64,000 nt of DNA from Paraburkholderia fungorum (GTDB taxonomy: Bacteria > Pseudomonadota > Gammaproteobacteria > Burkholderiales > Burkholderiaceae), in the NCBI RefSeq assembly GCF_902833645.1, contig NZ_CADFGE010000001.1:434001-498000 (forward strand), given 5' to 3'. Position numbers and translations under genes: made by a program. Shown piece after piece: positions 1 through 9,232 of the stretch (position 1 is the stretch's first letter; each line of letters starts with the position of its first letter). Under the pieces are notes generated by a model. The model was not told where the DNA came from and did not search any database. It saw only the letters and a list, made by a program, of their open reading frames with translations.

Positions 1-774
1 CGCAAACTGGTGCCCGAATCGCCGCGCTGGCTTGCGGAACGTGAACGAATGGCCGACGCCGATGCCGCTGTGCACGCGTTCGAACGCGCCGTGAAGGGTT
101 CGTTGCCGCTGGTCACCCAGTCGGCGGAATTCGATGCGATGGCCAATCGTCATCCGAAGCGTCGCATTGGCGATCTGTTCGGGCCTGCCTATCTGAAGCG
201 CACGATGGCCGTGGCAATGCTGTGGATTACGTGTGGCTTCATTCAGTACGGTCTTTCGACCTGGCTGCCGACGATCTACCGCACGGTTTATCACGCGCCG
301 CTGCAATTGGCGTTGAATCTGGCGGTGGCGGCTTCGGTGCTGGGCGTGGTGGGTTCGCTGACCTGTGCGCTGCTGGTCGACAAGGTGGGTCGCAAGCCGA
401 TCATCAATTTGTCGTTCGTGGCCTGCGCGCTTTCGCTGTTGCTGGCCGGAGTGTTCCACAACGCGTCGGTGTATGTGGTGGCGACTTGCTGCGCGTTTGC
501 GCTCGGTTTTCTGGCTTGTGGTTTTATCACCGCTTATGTGTACACGCCGGAACTGTATCCGACCAGCATCCGCGCGATGGGCTGCGGTGTGGGCGGCGCG
601 TGGCTGAAGGTGGCGGCGATCTTCGCGCCCGCTATCGTGTCGAAGACGATGATCGGCGGCAATCTGGAGGTGGCGTTTTATATTCTCGCGGCTGTGCCGT
701 TCATTGCGGCGATCACGGTGCACTTTCTTGGGATTGAGACCAAGGGGAAGGTGCTGGAGCAGCTTGAGGCTTGA
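1..774 (+). CDS. MFS transporter, C-terminal part (5' end outside window)
   Basis: The open frame runs in from base 1, reading RKLVPESPRWL, the loop after TM6 that is typical of sugar/metabolite:H+ symporters of the major facilitator superfamily. About six hydrophobic helices follow, with the conserved PELYPTSIRAMG motif near the end and a stop at 772-774. It is an inner-membrane transporter and the substrate cannot be read from this half. The nearest plausible terminator is the hairpin at 911-937. The N-terminal half lies upstream of the window. Confidence 0.9.
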   Translation, partial: RKLVPESPRWLAERERMADADAAVHAFERAVKGSLPLVTQSAEFDAMANRHPKRRIGDLFGPAYLKRTMAVAMLWITCGFIQYGLSTWLPTIYRTVYHAPLQLALNLAVAASVLGVVGSLTCALLVDKVGRKPIINLSFVACALSLLLAGVFHNASVYVVATCCAFALGFLACGFITAYVYTPELYPTSIRAMGCGVGGAWLKVAAIFAPAIVSKTMIGGNLEVAFYILAAVPFIAAITVHFLGIETKGKVLEQLEA

Positions 775-910
775 TGCCTTTTTTTACTTGAGATGTCTCG
801 GTTTGTGGGTGATGAAAGCGTCATAGACGACACGGATGAGATATTGCGGATCGTCAACGATGGGTCAAGCAGCTAAGGTTCTGACCATTGCCAAGCATCC
901 GTGACGTGAC

Positions 911-937
911 AGAAGGGCCGCGTTTCGCGGCCCTTCT
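911..937. terminator. Perfect 12-bp stem hairpin, probable terminator
   Basis: AGAAGGGCCGCG, a 3-nt loop (TTT) and the exact reverse complement form a very stable hairpin. Only ATTT follows on the plus strand, so the U-tract is poor. It lies between the MFS gene and the converging minus-strand remnant, and could end transcription from either side. Confidence 0.6.
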
Positions 938-941
938 GCAT

Positions 942-1139
942 TTAAAGCGGCGTAATGATGAGCCGCTGGTACTCGACGGTGATACGCACGCGTGATCCGG
1001 GTTCAAACTGGCGGTCTCAATCATCGTCCGGAGAGCTTCATACACGGATGGAAGCACAGCCGTACCGATTTCCGCCAGCGCTCCAATCACTCCACAGTAG
1101 CAGACCGTTATTCCCACCCGCGGCCAGCCACCACCCCAT
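942..1139 (-). pseudogene. Possible small membrane-protein remnant with two compensating frameshifts
   Basis: An ATG at 1139-1137 overlaps the stop of the J-domain gene (TGATG), and a TAA at 944-942 lies in the same frame, giving a length for 65 residues. The first codons read MGWWLAAGG. The middle reads sensibly only in another frame (ITVCYCGVIGALAEIGTAV), and the end reads RQFEPGSRVRITVEYQRL in the original frame. One extra base near GGTGGG and one missing base near GAGACCGCC would explain this. No family is recognised. It could equally be chance; the start/stop coupling and the coherent segments are the only support. Confidence 0.3.
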
Positions 1140-2881
1140 CACCCCACCGCCCCCCGCGAGCCTCTTCTCTGCTTAATCCCATCAATAATCCAGACGCTCA
1201 TCAACCCCGCGCTCACGCAAGCAATGATATCCGGCCTGGACACAGCGATCGCCAGCCAGACCAGATGCACATAACCGCGGAAAAATGCCGGCACCGCCCG
1301 GCGCAGATCATTCCACCGCGTCGTCGCCAACACGCCGCCCATTGCCGCCATCACCGTGAAGAGCGCCCACGCGAATTGCGTCGAACGCTCTTCGCGCTGC
1401 AGCAACGAAACGATCAGCGCGACGAAACCCGCAAACCACATCGCCACGCCAAACAAACCGGCGCGTGGTCGGCGTGCGAGCCAGCCACGCCATTCCTGTT
1501 GCGCAAAAGAGAAGTAGAAAGAGAACAGCACGCCGTGTGCGAACGGCATTGGCCATGCGCGAAGATCGGTGGAGAGCCAATGCCCGACGAAGCCAAACCC
1601 GATCGCGCCGACGGCGGCCAGTATCGCGAGCTGCTTGATGCGCGGCCATCCATAGATCAGCGCGGCCCATATCGTGCATACACCGAGTGTGTCCATTGCA
1701 ATCGAGGTCAGGCGCCCGCTGCCTGCGTCGCACAACGCGCCGGCCGTTGCGCCAAGCCACAGCGGAATCCAGCCGTAACGCAGCCAGCCAAGCGATCGTA
1801 GCGCCCGCAGCCGCTGTTGCTGCGGTTCCGACAGCAGCACGGTTATCGCGGCGCTGGTGACCAGTGTCACCATTAGTGTGGCAAGAAGCACCGCCGACTG
1901 GACTGGCGTCCATTGATCTAACCATCGATCGCCGTTCAGGTTCATCGAAGCGCTGGCGAACAGCAAGCCGCACCATGCGCTCAACGCGAGCGTCGGGCCG
2001 AACAGGCGTCCCGCGCCGACGCGGAACGTCAGGCAGCGGGTCCAGAATTCGACCTTCTCACTGTCGAGCCGCAAGCGCACGACATTCGGATGGTAGCGGC
2101 CGAGCGCAGTCAGCAACTGTTCCATCTCGGTGCGCACCCCCGCGCGCAACAATGCGTGCGCGCCACGAGCCAACGGGAGCTGCGGCCCTTCGAGGAGCGC
2201 CATCGCATTCGTAAAACGTAGCCGCAACGCGTTGTAGTCCTCGTCGGCGAACACACGGTCTAGCGCAAGCGTTGCAATGGCGGCGTTGCGCCGACGCAGA
2301 TGGGCAGCGTTGTCGCGCCATCCCAGAACCTCACTCAGGTTCATGCGTAGCGTGGCCGGCGCGTCCTCGTTCAGACAATGAACTAGCGCCTGCCATTCGA
2401 GTTCGTCGCGCGTCTGGATGTTGACGACATGGGAGAATAATTCCTGCAAAGAGCGGCGCGACTCGAGCTGGTCCCGTTGTGCGACGAAGTCTTGCCACAG
2501 TTGGACTGCGCTTTCGAAAGCGTCGGGCTCGCGACGGCGGACCGCAGGCGATGCCTGGGCGAAGCCAGATGATGGCGACGTCGACTCTAGCGTCGTCAGC
2601 GAGATCTGCACCGTCGCAGGCGTCGCATCCGGCATCGTTGCGGATTGCGGCATTCGCGCATGTGCCGAAACATCGGCGGTCACGCCGCCCGCCGCGCCGC
2701 CATTCACCATCTGCAAAGCAGACTCATACGCATACCGCAGACGCTGAAACGCCTCGGCGTCCTCATCCGGGCGTTGTTGTTTCAGCAGACGCGCATAAGC
2801 GCGGCGCACCGTGCGCTCGTCGGCGTTCGCTGCAATGCCGAGTACGTCCCAAGGCCAGTGATAGGCAGAAGTGGTATCCAT
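1139..2881 (-). CDS. J-domain co-chaperone with C-terminal membrane region (DjlB/DjlC type)
   Basis: Residues about 8-55 form a J domain (HWPWDVLGIAANADERTVRR), but the HPD tripeptide is replaced by RPD in KQQRPDEDAEAF, as in the E. coli DjlB/DjlC partners of HscC. A linker and a soluble middle region follow, and from about residue 290 there are several hydrophobic helices, so the protein is probably anchored in the inner membrane. At 580 residues it is in the range of this family. It starts 6 nt after the stop of the Hsp70 gene on the same strand, so the two are very likely co-transcribed and act as a chaperone pair. Confidence 0.8.
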   Translation of the reverse strand: MDTTSAYHWPWDVLGIAANADERTVRRAYARLLKQQRPDEDAEAFQRLRYAYESALQMVNGGAAGGVTADVSAHARMPQSATMPDATPATVQISLTTLESTSPSSGFAQASPAVRRREPDAFESAVQLWQDFVAQRDQLESRRSLQELFSHVVNIQTRDELEWQALVHCLNEDAPATLRMNLSEVLGWRDNAAHLRRRNAAIATLALDRVFADEDYNALRLRFTNAMALLEGPQLPLARGAHALLRAGVRTEMEQLLTALGRYHPNVVRLRLDSEKVEFWTRCLTFRVGAGRLFGPTLALSAWCGLLFASASMNLNGDRWLDQWTPVQSAVLLATLMVTLVTSAAITVLLSEPQQQRLRALRSLGWLRYGWIPLWLGATAGALCDAGSGRLTSIAMDTLGVCTIWAALIYGWPRIKQLAILAAVGAIGFGFVGHWLSTDLRAWPMPFAHGVLFSFYFSFAQQEWRGWLARRPRAGLFGVAMWFAGFVALIVSLLQREERSTQFAWALFTVMAAMGGVLATTRWNDLRRAVPAFFRGYVHLVWLAIAVSRPDIIACVSAGLMSVWIIDGIKQRRGSRGAVG

Positions 2882-2887
2882 GGCCGA

Positions 2888-4597
2888 TCAATAAGTCATA
2901 TGCACATCGAAACGATCCAGCAGCGCGTTCAACTCGCTACGCGCATGGGCGATTTCCTCGGCGTTCTGCCGCTCGAGCAGCGACTGGAAGCGCGCGATAT
3001 GTGCGGCCAGATATTGCCGATGCTCGCCAAGCGTCTCCTCATATACGCGATCGGCGCGCGTGAGCAGCGCGCGATTCTCCAACTGATCGCGCGGATGGAT
3101 CTTCAGCGCGGCCAAGGCGGCGAGCCGTTCACCGATTTCTTCCGGCGTCAGCACGCCGGGATTTTCTTCGATCACCATTGCGCGCTTTACGCCATCGGGG
3201 AAGGCCGTGGCCTCCACTTCCAGCACGCCGTTGATGTCGTAGGTGAAGCGCACATCCGCCCCGGCCTGGCCAGCCGGTTTGACCGGCACGTCGAGTGTGA
3301 ATTCACCGAGCGGCACGTTGTCGGCGGTCAAACGCGCTTCGCCCTGGAACACTTTGATGCTTAGGATCTGCTGACGGTCGCTCACCGTAAAAATCCGCTG
3401 CATGCGGCTGACGGGCACGATCGTATTGCGCTCGATGATCGGCAGAAAGTGGCCCGGCACGTACTGGTTGGCACCAACCTGCATCGCGGTATCGATACCG
3501 AGGCTATACGGCGCGACATCGGTCAGCACCATTTCGTCGAGTCCCGCATCGCGCGTGACCAGTCCCGCCTGCACGGCGGCGCCGAGCGCTACCACTTCAT
3601 CCGGGTTCAGATGAGCGGCGGGTAAGCGGCCGAACATCTTCGAGACGAGCTTGCGCACCATCGGCATACGCGAGGCGCCGCCGACCAGGATGATTTCGTC
3701 GAGCGCATCGACTGCGATCTTCGAATCGCGCAACGCTCGCTCGACCGGCTTGCGCAGCCGTTGCAGCAAATGCTCGCAGGTGCGCTCCGCGGCGGCGGCA
3801 TCGAGTTCGAGGCCGTGCTCAGTGTCGCCAACTGTGAGCTTGAGCGTGACGCTATCGGCACCGTTTTGCGTGAGCAGACGTTTCGCACGCTCGGCCTGTT
3901 GATGCAGGCGTTGCGCGGCAATCGACGTGAGTGCTCCGGCGCGCAGATTATTGCGCTGGCAGAACAGTGCGACGAGCGCCTCGGTGAAGTCTTCGCCGCC
4001 GAGAAAGTTATCACCCGTGCTGGCGCGTACTTCCATCACGCCTTCGAAGAAGTCGAGCACCGAGACGTCGAACGTGCCGCCGCCCAGATCGAAGATCAGG
4101 AACTTGCGTTCGCCGTCGCGCCGATGCACGCCGTATGCGAGTGAGGCGGCAGTCGGTTCGTTGACGAGGCGCAGCACGTTGAGCCCGGCCAGTTCGCCGG
4201 CGATGCGTGTGGCCTTGCGTTGAGCGTCGCTGAAATACGCCGGCACCGCGATCACGGCGTCCTGCACCGGTTCGCCGAGAAATGCCTCGGCGTCGGCCTT
4301 CAGCGATTTGAGCACCAGCGACGACAGCTCCTCAGGACGCAATGTCCGCACGCTGAGCGACACGTTGCGATTCGTGCCCATATAGCGTTTGAAGTTGGCG
4401 GCAGTACGTTCGGGATGCGTATGCAGGCGGTCGAGGGCGGGGCGGCCGACGAGGATCGAACCGTCGTCGTCGACCGAAATGCACGACGGCGTGAGCACGT
4501 CGCCGAGTGCGTTCGGAATGAGGGTGGCTTCGTTATTGCGCCAGACGGCCGCAAGGCTATGCGTGGTTCCAAGATCGATGCCGATGATCGAAGGCAT
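2888..4597 (-). CDS. hscC: HscC-type Hsp70 chaperone
   Basis: DnaK-family ATPase: phosphate-1 motif [11 protein letters not shown] at the N-terminus, [22 protein letters not shown] and [10 protein letters not shown]. At about 570 residues it lacks the long C-terminal lid of DnaK, which together with the adjacent RPD-type J protein points to HscC. The frame is open to 4693, but the ATG at 4597 gives the family N-terminus ([10 protein letters not shown]), so that start is chosen; its ribosome-binding site is weak. It leads an apparent two-gene operon with the J protein. It probably handles a specialised client set rather than general folding. Confidence 0.88.
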   Translation of the reverse strand: MPSIIGIDLGTTHSLAAVWRNNEATLIPNALGDVLTPSCISVDDDGSILVGRPALDRLHTHPERTAANFKRYMGTNRNVSLSVRTLRPEELSSLVLKSLKADAEAFLGEPVQDAVIAVPAYFSDAQRKATRIAGELAGLNVLRLVNEPTAASLAYGVHRRDGERKFLIFDLGGGTFDVSVLDFFEGVMEVRASTGDNFLGGEDFTEALVALFCQRNNLRAGALTSIAAQRLHQQAERAKRLLTQNGADSVTLKLTVGDTEHGLELDAAAAERTCEHLLQRLRKPVERALRDSKIAVDALDEIILVGGASRMPMVRKLVSKMFGRLPAAHLNPDEVVALGAAVQAGLVTRDAGLDEMVLTDVAPYSLGIDTAMQVGANQYVPGHFLPIIERNTIVPVSRMQRIFTVSDRQQILSIKVFQGEARLTADNVPLGEFTLDVPVKPAGQAGADVRFTYDINGVLEVEATAFPDGVKRAMVIEENPGVLTPEEIGERLAALAALKIHPRDQLENRALLTRADRVYEETLGEHRQYLAAHIARFQSLLERQNAEEIAHARSELNALLDRFDVHMTY

Positions 4598-4854
4598 GTA
4601 CAGTTTCCGATTCGTTTTGCGCCCCTCCGTGAGGAGATCGCCCAAGGTCGCGTGGGAGCCAGATGGTGCTCCGTTCAATGGCGATAACGGCAAGCTGCCT
4701 GCAAACTTGAGCCGGGGCGGGGAACGAATGCGGTGAGAAGTGGTACCGCCGATGCGGTACGCATGGTGGCCTGGTGAGCCGTGGAACCCGCGGATGCGGC
4801 GCGTGGCCGCGCAGAACAGGCGGCCCGGAATGGAGTGATGGAGCGGGAGACGCT

Positions 4855-4873
4855 AGGCCCGTCAGACGGGCCT
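4855..4873. terminator. Short GC hairpin without U-tract
   Basis: AGGCCCGT, a 3-nt loop and ACGGGCCT lie just past the 3' end of the minus-strand GNAT gene (stop at 4885). There is no T-run, so it could be a weak or Rho-assisted terminator. The rest of 4598-4884, the leader of the Hsp70 gene, holds no gene I can support. Confidence 0.3.
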
Positions 4874-4884
4874 GCTGTGGTCGG

Positions 4885-5346
4885 CTACAAAGCCTTGCGA
4901 TAGACCACGAAACCGGAGTGGTCCGCGACCTTGTCGTACAGCTTCATCGCCGTGTGATTCGTTTCATGTGTTTGCCAATAGACCCGCTGCAGACCGTCTG
5001 CCCTGGCTCGCGCATACACCGCCTCGATCAGTGCACGGCCAACCCCTTTGCCGCGCTCCGTGTCCAGCGTGTAGAGATCCTGCAGATAACAGGTCGGTGC
5101 CACCATGGTGGTGTGACGGTGATACAGGAAGTGCACGAGGCCGAGCAACTGGCCGTTGCGTTCGGCGACCAGCGCGTGCATCGGCTCGTAGGCATCGAAG
5201 AAACGCCCCCATGTGACCTGGGTGATCTCGCGCGGCAATGCTGTTTCGCCCGAGCGGCCATAGAAGGCGTTATAGGCGTCCCACAGCGGCAGCCAGGCGT
5301 CGAAGTCGGCGGGCGTGACGGGGCGGATCTGAATGGCGTCGGACAT
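4885..5346 (-). CDS. GNAT-family N-acetyltransferase
   Basis: 153 residues, the usual single-domain GNAT size. The acetyl-CoA loop is visible as RGKGVGRALIEAVYARAR at about residues 96-113, preceded by the strand LQDLYTLDTE. The end, MKLYDKVADHSGFVVYRK, is the typical motif B region. The ATG at 5346 is preceded by AAGGAA. The acceptor substrate is unknown. It is a stand-alone minus-strand gene between the chaperone pair and a small hypothetical gene. Confidence 0.85.
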   Translation of the reverse strand: MSDAIQIRPVTPADFDAWLPLWDAYNAFYGRSGETALPREITQVTWGRFFDAYEPMHALVAERNGQLLGLVHFLYHRHTTMVAPTCYLQDLYTLDTERGKGVGRALIEAVYARARADGLQRVYWQTHETNHTAMKLYDKVADHSGFVVYRKAL

Positions 5347-5396
5347 AAGTGTGGTTCCTTGTTGGGTGAGGGTGGGCGGCGAGTCGACCGGCCTCG

Positions 5397-5672
5397 CTAG
5401 GGCTGAGTCGAACAGGCATAGACGGCAGCGCTGAATGCCAGCTCGCGCTCTGTTTCGCCGGCGGTTATTGTTGTAGTGGCTGTAGCGGCGCCCACTTCGC
5501 TATCGCGCTGCGCCAGATTCTCGTTCACGCAGGCATCCAGCCTGGCGCGTGCCGTTGCCGCAGGCTCGAGCAGCCCATAGCCGTATGCCGCGCACGCCAG
5601 CGCGACGCACCACTTTACCCCGGCGCCGTAGCCCCGGCGCGCGGTGACAGCGTGACGTGCGGGCGTGTTCAT
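5397..5672 (-). CDS. Small hypothetical protein with one N-terminal hydrophobic segment
   Basis: 91 residues from the ATG at 5672, which has a strong upstream AGAGAGG. A basic N-terminus (MNTPARHAVTARRG) is followed by a hydrophobic stretch (VKWCVALACAAYGYGLL), so it may be exported or membrane-anchored. The rest is Ala/Thr-rich with no motif I recognise. It is divergent from the MocR regulator at 5786 and shares its short promoter region, so it could be a target. Confidence 0.5.
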   Translation of the reverse strand: MNTPARHAVTARRGYGAGVKWCVALACAAYGYGLLEPAATARARLDACVNENLAQRDSEVGAATATTTITAGETERELAFSAAVYACSTQP

Positions 5673-5730
5673 GGCATCGACCTCTCTCGCAGTATTCGGT
5701 GGCGGCGTCTCTGGAACCGTCAGCATAAGA

Positions 5731-5788
5731 AATTTGTGGCACCATTGTTAGCACCACGAGAAAGCCAGAATTTGGAGCCACGAATTTG
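5731..5788. promoter_or_regulatory. Direct repeats in the intergenic region ahead of a MocR regulator
   Basis: AATTTGTGGCAC (from 5731) and AATTTGGAGCCAC (from 5769) repeat in the same orientation about 38 bp apart. A third AATTTG overlaps the proposed start codon, and GCACCA occurs twice between 5739 and 5756. MocR/PdxR regulators typically bind direct repeats in their own divergent promoter, so this is a candidate operator. The role is inferred from repeat pattern and position only. Confidence 0.4.
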
Positions 5789-7258
5789 GACTACGGTCTG
5801 TTGATGTCGAACGTCGAGCGCGCAATGGGTGGGCGCAAGCTCACGCAGCAGGACCTGCTCTACGAGAGTCTGCGTCGCGCGATTCTCGATGGCGATATCC
5901 GACACGGCAGCCGTCTTCTTGCTACACGAGCGCTCGCCGAACAATTGGGCATCGCGCGCAACTCGGTGCTCTACGCCTACGAACGGTTGACCGACGAGGG
6001 CTTCATCACCGCGAGCCGGCATGGTTCTATCGTTAGCGTGGTGAGTGGTTCAGGGAGCTCGATCGCCGCGGCAAGCGGCAGTGCGCAGACGCCGGAAAAC
6101 CGTTTATCGCGCCGCGTCGCGGCTCTGCCGCGCGAGCGCACGAGCCCGGACGATCCCACGCCGTTCCGTCCCGGTGTACCCGCACTCGACGAATTCCCGC
6201 TTGCGCAATGGCGTGCTTCAATGGAGCGCGCATGGCGTCTGGTCGAACCCAGCGAACTCGGGTACGGCAACAACGCTGGGCATCCCGCGTTGCGCCGCTC
6301 GATTGCGGAGTACGTGCGCGTGTCGCGCGGCGTGCGGTGTTCGGCGGAGCAGGTGTTCATCACGTCGGGCACGCAGGCGAGTCTCGATCTATGCGCGTGC
6401 ATGCTGGCCGACCCGGGTGACAGCGTCTGGGTCGAGGACCCTGGCTATCACGGCGCGAAGGCGGCGTTTCAGGCCGCCGGTTTGCAACTGGTGCCGATTC
6501 CTGTCGACGCCGCCGGCATCGCGCCGACGCCCGATCACTGGCAACGGACACCGCCGCGCCTGATGTACATCACGCCCTCGCATCAATATCCGCTCGGCAG
6601 CGTGTTGAGTCTGGAGCGGCGCTGGTCGATCATCGAGAACGCGATGGCGCGCGGCGCATGGATCATCGAAGACGACTACGACAGTGAACTGCGCCATAGC
6701 GGCCCGCCATTGCCGTCGATTCAGGGTCTCGCGGCCGACGCACCGGTGATTTACCTCGGCACCTTCAGCAAGACGATGTTCCCGGCGTTGCGCATGGGCT
6801 TCATGGTCGTGCCGGCACATCTTGTCGGCGAAATTGACGAGGCGCTCAGTGAGATCGCCCGGCAAGGGCGCGTGGCCGAGCAGGTCGCGTTGGCGGATTT
6901 CATCGATAGCGGGAAATACGCGCGGCATTTGCGGCGCATGCGGCGTCTCTATCAGCAGCGCCGCGTCGCGCTGGTGCACGCAATCGAGCGGCATATGCAC
7001 GACCTGGTGACGGTCTCGTCCGATGGCGGTGGCATGCATCTGACAATGCGGCTCGATGCGCCGCTGCGCGATCAGGACGTGAGCGCCGCAACACGTGAGC
7101 ACGGTTTGCATATCGCCGCGCTCAGCGGCTTTTGCCAGCCATCCGCTAAAGATGCATCGCGCTACAACGGCTTCATGCTCGGTTATGCGGGTATCAAGCC
7201 GCACGAAGCGGACGCACTGGTGGCGCGACTCGCCGCCGTGGTGCGGGGGCTGGGCTAG
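5786..7258 (+). CDS. MocR/PdxR-like regulator (GntR HTH plus aminotransferase-fold domain)
   Basis: The N-terminal winged helix (about residues 25-85: LLYESLRRAILDGDIRHGSR, ARNSVLYAYERLTDEGFI) is fused to a class I aminotransferase fold. The fold has the PLP-binding aspartate (EDDYDSELRH) and Schiff-base lysine (GTFSKTMFPALRMGF). At 490 residues it is full length. A TTG start at 5786 has GGAG 8 nt upstream; the ATG at 5804 is the alternative. It is probably a PLP-responsive regulator. Nearby targets could be the divergent small gene or the amine oxidase at 7293-8396. Confidence 0.88.
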   Translation: MDYGLLMSNVERAMGGRKLTQQDLLYESLRRAILDGDIRHGSRLLATRALAEQLGIARNSVLYAYERLTDEGFITASRHGSIVSVVSGSGSSIAAASGSAQTPENRLSRRVAALPRERTSPDDPTPFRPGVPALDEFPLAQWRASMERAWRLVEPSELGYGNNAGHPALRRSIAEYVRVSRGVRCSAEQVFITSGTQASLDLCACMLADPGDSVWVEDPGYHGAKAAFQAAGLQLVPIPVDAAGIAPTPDHWQRTPPRLMYITPSHQYPLGSVLSLERRWSIIENAMARGAWIIEDDYDSELRHSGPPLPSIQGLAADAPVIYLGTFSKTMFPALRMGFMVVPAHLVGEIDEALSEIARQGRVAEQVALADFIDSGKYARHLRRMRRLYQQRRVALVHAIERHMHDLVTVSSDGGGMHLTMRLDAPLRDQDVSAATREHGLHIAALSGFCQPSAKDASRYNGFMLGYAGIKPHEADALVARLAAVVRGLG

Positions 7259-7292
7259 ATTGCCAATACGCGAGCGGAGGTCCTGCGAACGA

Positions 7293-8396
7293 TCAGCGCG
7301 CTTCCGCCCTGAGCCAACGCGCGAGCATGGTGTCGTCATCCGTTTCGAGCGCTTGTGCGACCCGGCGCCCGACGGCCGCGCCGAATTTATAGCCGTGCCC
7401 CGAGCATGCCGATACCACCAGTGTGTTGCCGAGGCGCTTCGAAAAGAAGCGGCTATCCGCCGTAAACGTGTAGATGCAGGTTTTTACTTCGGTGACCGTA
7501 TATTCGTTGATGCGGCTGAGCGGCGGCGAAAACAGGCGGCGCAGGCTGTCGCCTTCTCCGGGCGTCGCATCGCGATTGGCATCAGGATCGGGTGCACGCG
7601 ATTTGTGCACGCCGGCGCCAAACTTCAGACCAATGTCGTCGCTCGGCGGCAGCACGTAGCCGCCGCTGTCGCCGCCGATATCCACGATAGCGGGCGCATT
7701 CGACCACGCGTCCGCCAGATCCGCCGGCGGCTCCATATAGGCAACCGCATTGCGATAGGTCATCAGATTTTCGGCGAGTGCCGGGAACAGTTGCAGCGTC
7801 CAGGCGCCGGCGGTGACCACGAGCCGGTCGGCGCGGATGATGGTGTCGTCGTCGATTCGCACGGAGGCCGCATGCGCGTCCACTGCGAGCACCTTGGCAT
7901 GGGTGCGAATGTCCGCGCCGCGCATCTTGAGCCACGCTTTCATATCGCGTGCGATGCGTTCGCTGAACAGCGCGCCGCCGTCGTGATCGAAGTAAGCGTA
8001 GCGAAACGTGGCGGGGTCGAGAAAGGGGTAGCGCCCGGCTGCTTCGTGCGGGTCGAGCAGTTCATACTCGAATTTCATCCGGTCGAGGCCGGTGCGGAAA
8101 TGCGCGGCGCCATCGCCGGCATGTTGCGAAATGCCTAGCACGCCGCAGTTCGCATAGTGGGACACGCCCAGGTCATTCCACAGCAGATCCCAACTGTCAA
8201 ACGCCTCGCTGATGGTGCGTGCGTAGCCGTCGGCGTCACCATAGGCGCGGCGAATCATGCGGTGCCGGTCGCCCGAGGCTGCGAGCGGATTCGGAATCGA
8301 GCCCTGCTCGATCAGCGTGATGTCGTGTCCCAGCTTCGAGAGCGACCATGCTGTGCTCAAGCCGGCAATCCCGGCGCCTACGATTGTCACCCGCAT
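7293..8396 (-). CDS. FAD-dependent amine oxidase, sarcosine/N-methyltryptophan oxidase type
   Basis: The N-terminal Rossmann motif MRVTIVGAGIAGLSTAWSL binds FAD. Cys307 in VKTCIYTFT matches the covalent-flavin cysteine of monomeric sarcosine oxidase, and CSGHGYKFGAAVG is the conserved C-terminal flavin contact. Full length at 367 residues. The ATG at 8396 is preferred over 8402 because GGGGGA is then well spaced. It probably oxidises a secondary or N-methyl amine, releasing H2O2; the substrate is not visible. It converges on the MocR gene, 34 bp away. Confidence 0.85.
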   Translation of the reverse strand: MRVTIVGAGIAGLSTAWSLSKLGHDITLIEQGSIPNPLAASGDRHRMIRRAYGDADGYARTISEAFDSWDLLWNDLGVSHYANCGVLGISQHAGDGAAHFRTGLDRMKFEYELLDPHEAAGRYPFLDPATFRYAYFDHDGGALFSERIARDMKAWLKMRGADIRTHAKVLAVDAHAASVRIDDDTIIRADRLVVTAGAWTLQLFPALAENLMTYRNAVAYMEPPADLADAWSNAPAIVDIGGDSGGYVLPPSDDIGLKFGAGVHKSRAPDPDANRDATPGEGDSLRRLFSPPLSRINEYTVTEVKTCIYTFTADSRFFSKRLGNTLVVSACSGHGYKFGAAVGRRVAQALETDDDTMLARWLRAEAR

Positions 8397-8554
8397 TGCC
8401 ATCTTCCCCCGAGTCCATGTATCCGGGTCAGAGTCTAGCAGTGGGAAAAATAAATCGATACGCGTTCTGGCGAATCGCCGCGCGAGCGGGCGGGGTCGAT
8501 CCGGAGTGCTATCAAGTGTTATCAGGCAGGCGGTGGTCTCCGCGCGCCGCCGTA

Positions 8555-8758
8555 TCAGTGTTTGTGTTTCGACGTATGACGCAGCTTGTCGCGTACTTTC
8601 TTCGCGGCGAACAACGGCACGTAATCGAACACGCGCGCTTCGTGCCGGTAGTCGGCGAGTGTGTCTGCATACATCTTCGAGACCGTTTCCGTGGGGGTAT
8701 CGGTTTCCTCTGCGATGCTTCTCACCACTTCGTCGACATTAGGCTCGGGTTGGGACAT
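8555..8758 (-). CDS. DUF3562 family small protein
   Basis: 67 residues from the ATG at 8758, with GGAG 6-9 nt upstream. The sequence (NVDEVVRSIAEETDTPTETV, then DYVPLFAAKKVRDKLR) resembles the short DUF3562 proteins common in Burkholderiaceae. It is predicted soluble and helical, with a basic C-terminus rich in His and Lys. The function of the family is unknown. It stands alone on the minus strand. Confidence 0.7.
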   Translation of the reverse strand: MSQPEPNVDEVVRSIAEETDTPTETVSKMYADTLADYRHEARVFDYVPLFAAKKVRDKLRHTSKHKH

Positions 8759-8945
8759 GGATATCTCCGGGGCAAGCGGGGTGGGCAGGTGGGGGTGAAA
8801 TAAACAGGCGCGCACAACAGGAGTTTTATTAGAGGACGCGTTTCGCCGCGATGCCAATTGAATCGGCCTATCGTATGAACCGTTCCAGATAAATTTTTTG
8901 TCTTGCGCTGCAGCAGGTGCCCGTACCGTGCGGCGGTGCGGGAAT

Positions 8946-9179
8946 TCAATGTGTATGTCGATGATGAATATCAGGGAAAGGCGCGTGCGCGGTGCCGAGA
9001 TTGCGCAGTGCGACGACGAATAACACGAGACTCACGCCGTAGCCCGCGAATCCCGTCAGCATGGCTAACGCGGCGGTTGGGACCTTGGGCCAGATTGCAC
9101 CAAAAGTGAGCGCGAATGCCACGTTGACGGAACCGGCCACGAGTCCTTTTATGCAGGCAATGAACATGGCCGGGTGCAT
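8946..9179 (-). pseudogene. Fragment of a DMT/EamA-family transporter
   Basis: 78 codons reading MFIACIKGLVAGSVNVAFAL ... GYGVSLVLFVVALRNLGTA. This matches the middle helices of ten-TM drug/metabolite transporters (a family of about 300 residues). After LRNLGTA, where intact members continue ARTGAYFS, the frame changes to an unrelated His-rich tail and stops, and an in-frame stop lies just before the ATG. It is therefore read as a decayed remnant; a genuine two-TM small protein is less likely. Confidence 0.6.
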
Positions 9180-9232
9180 CCGATCCTGCCCTTACGGCGT
9201 ATAAGCCTTGTCACCTTTGGACGAGGATCCTC

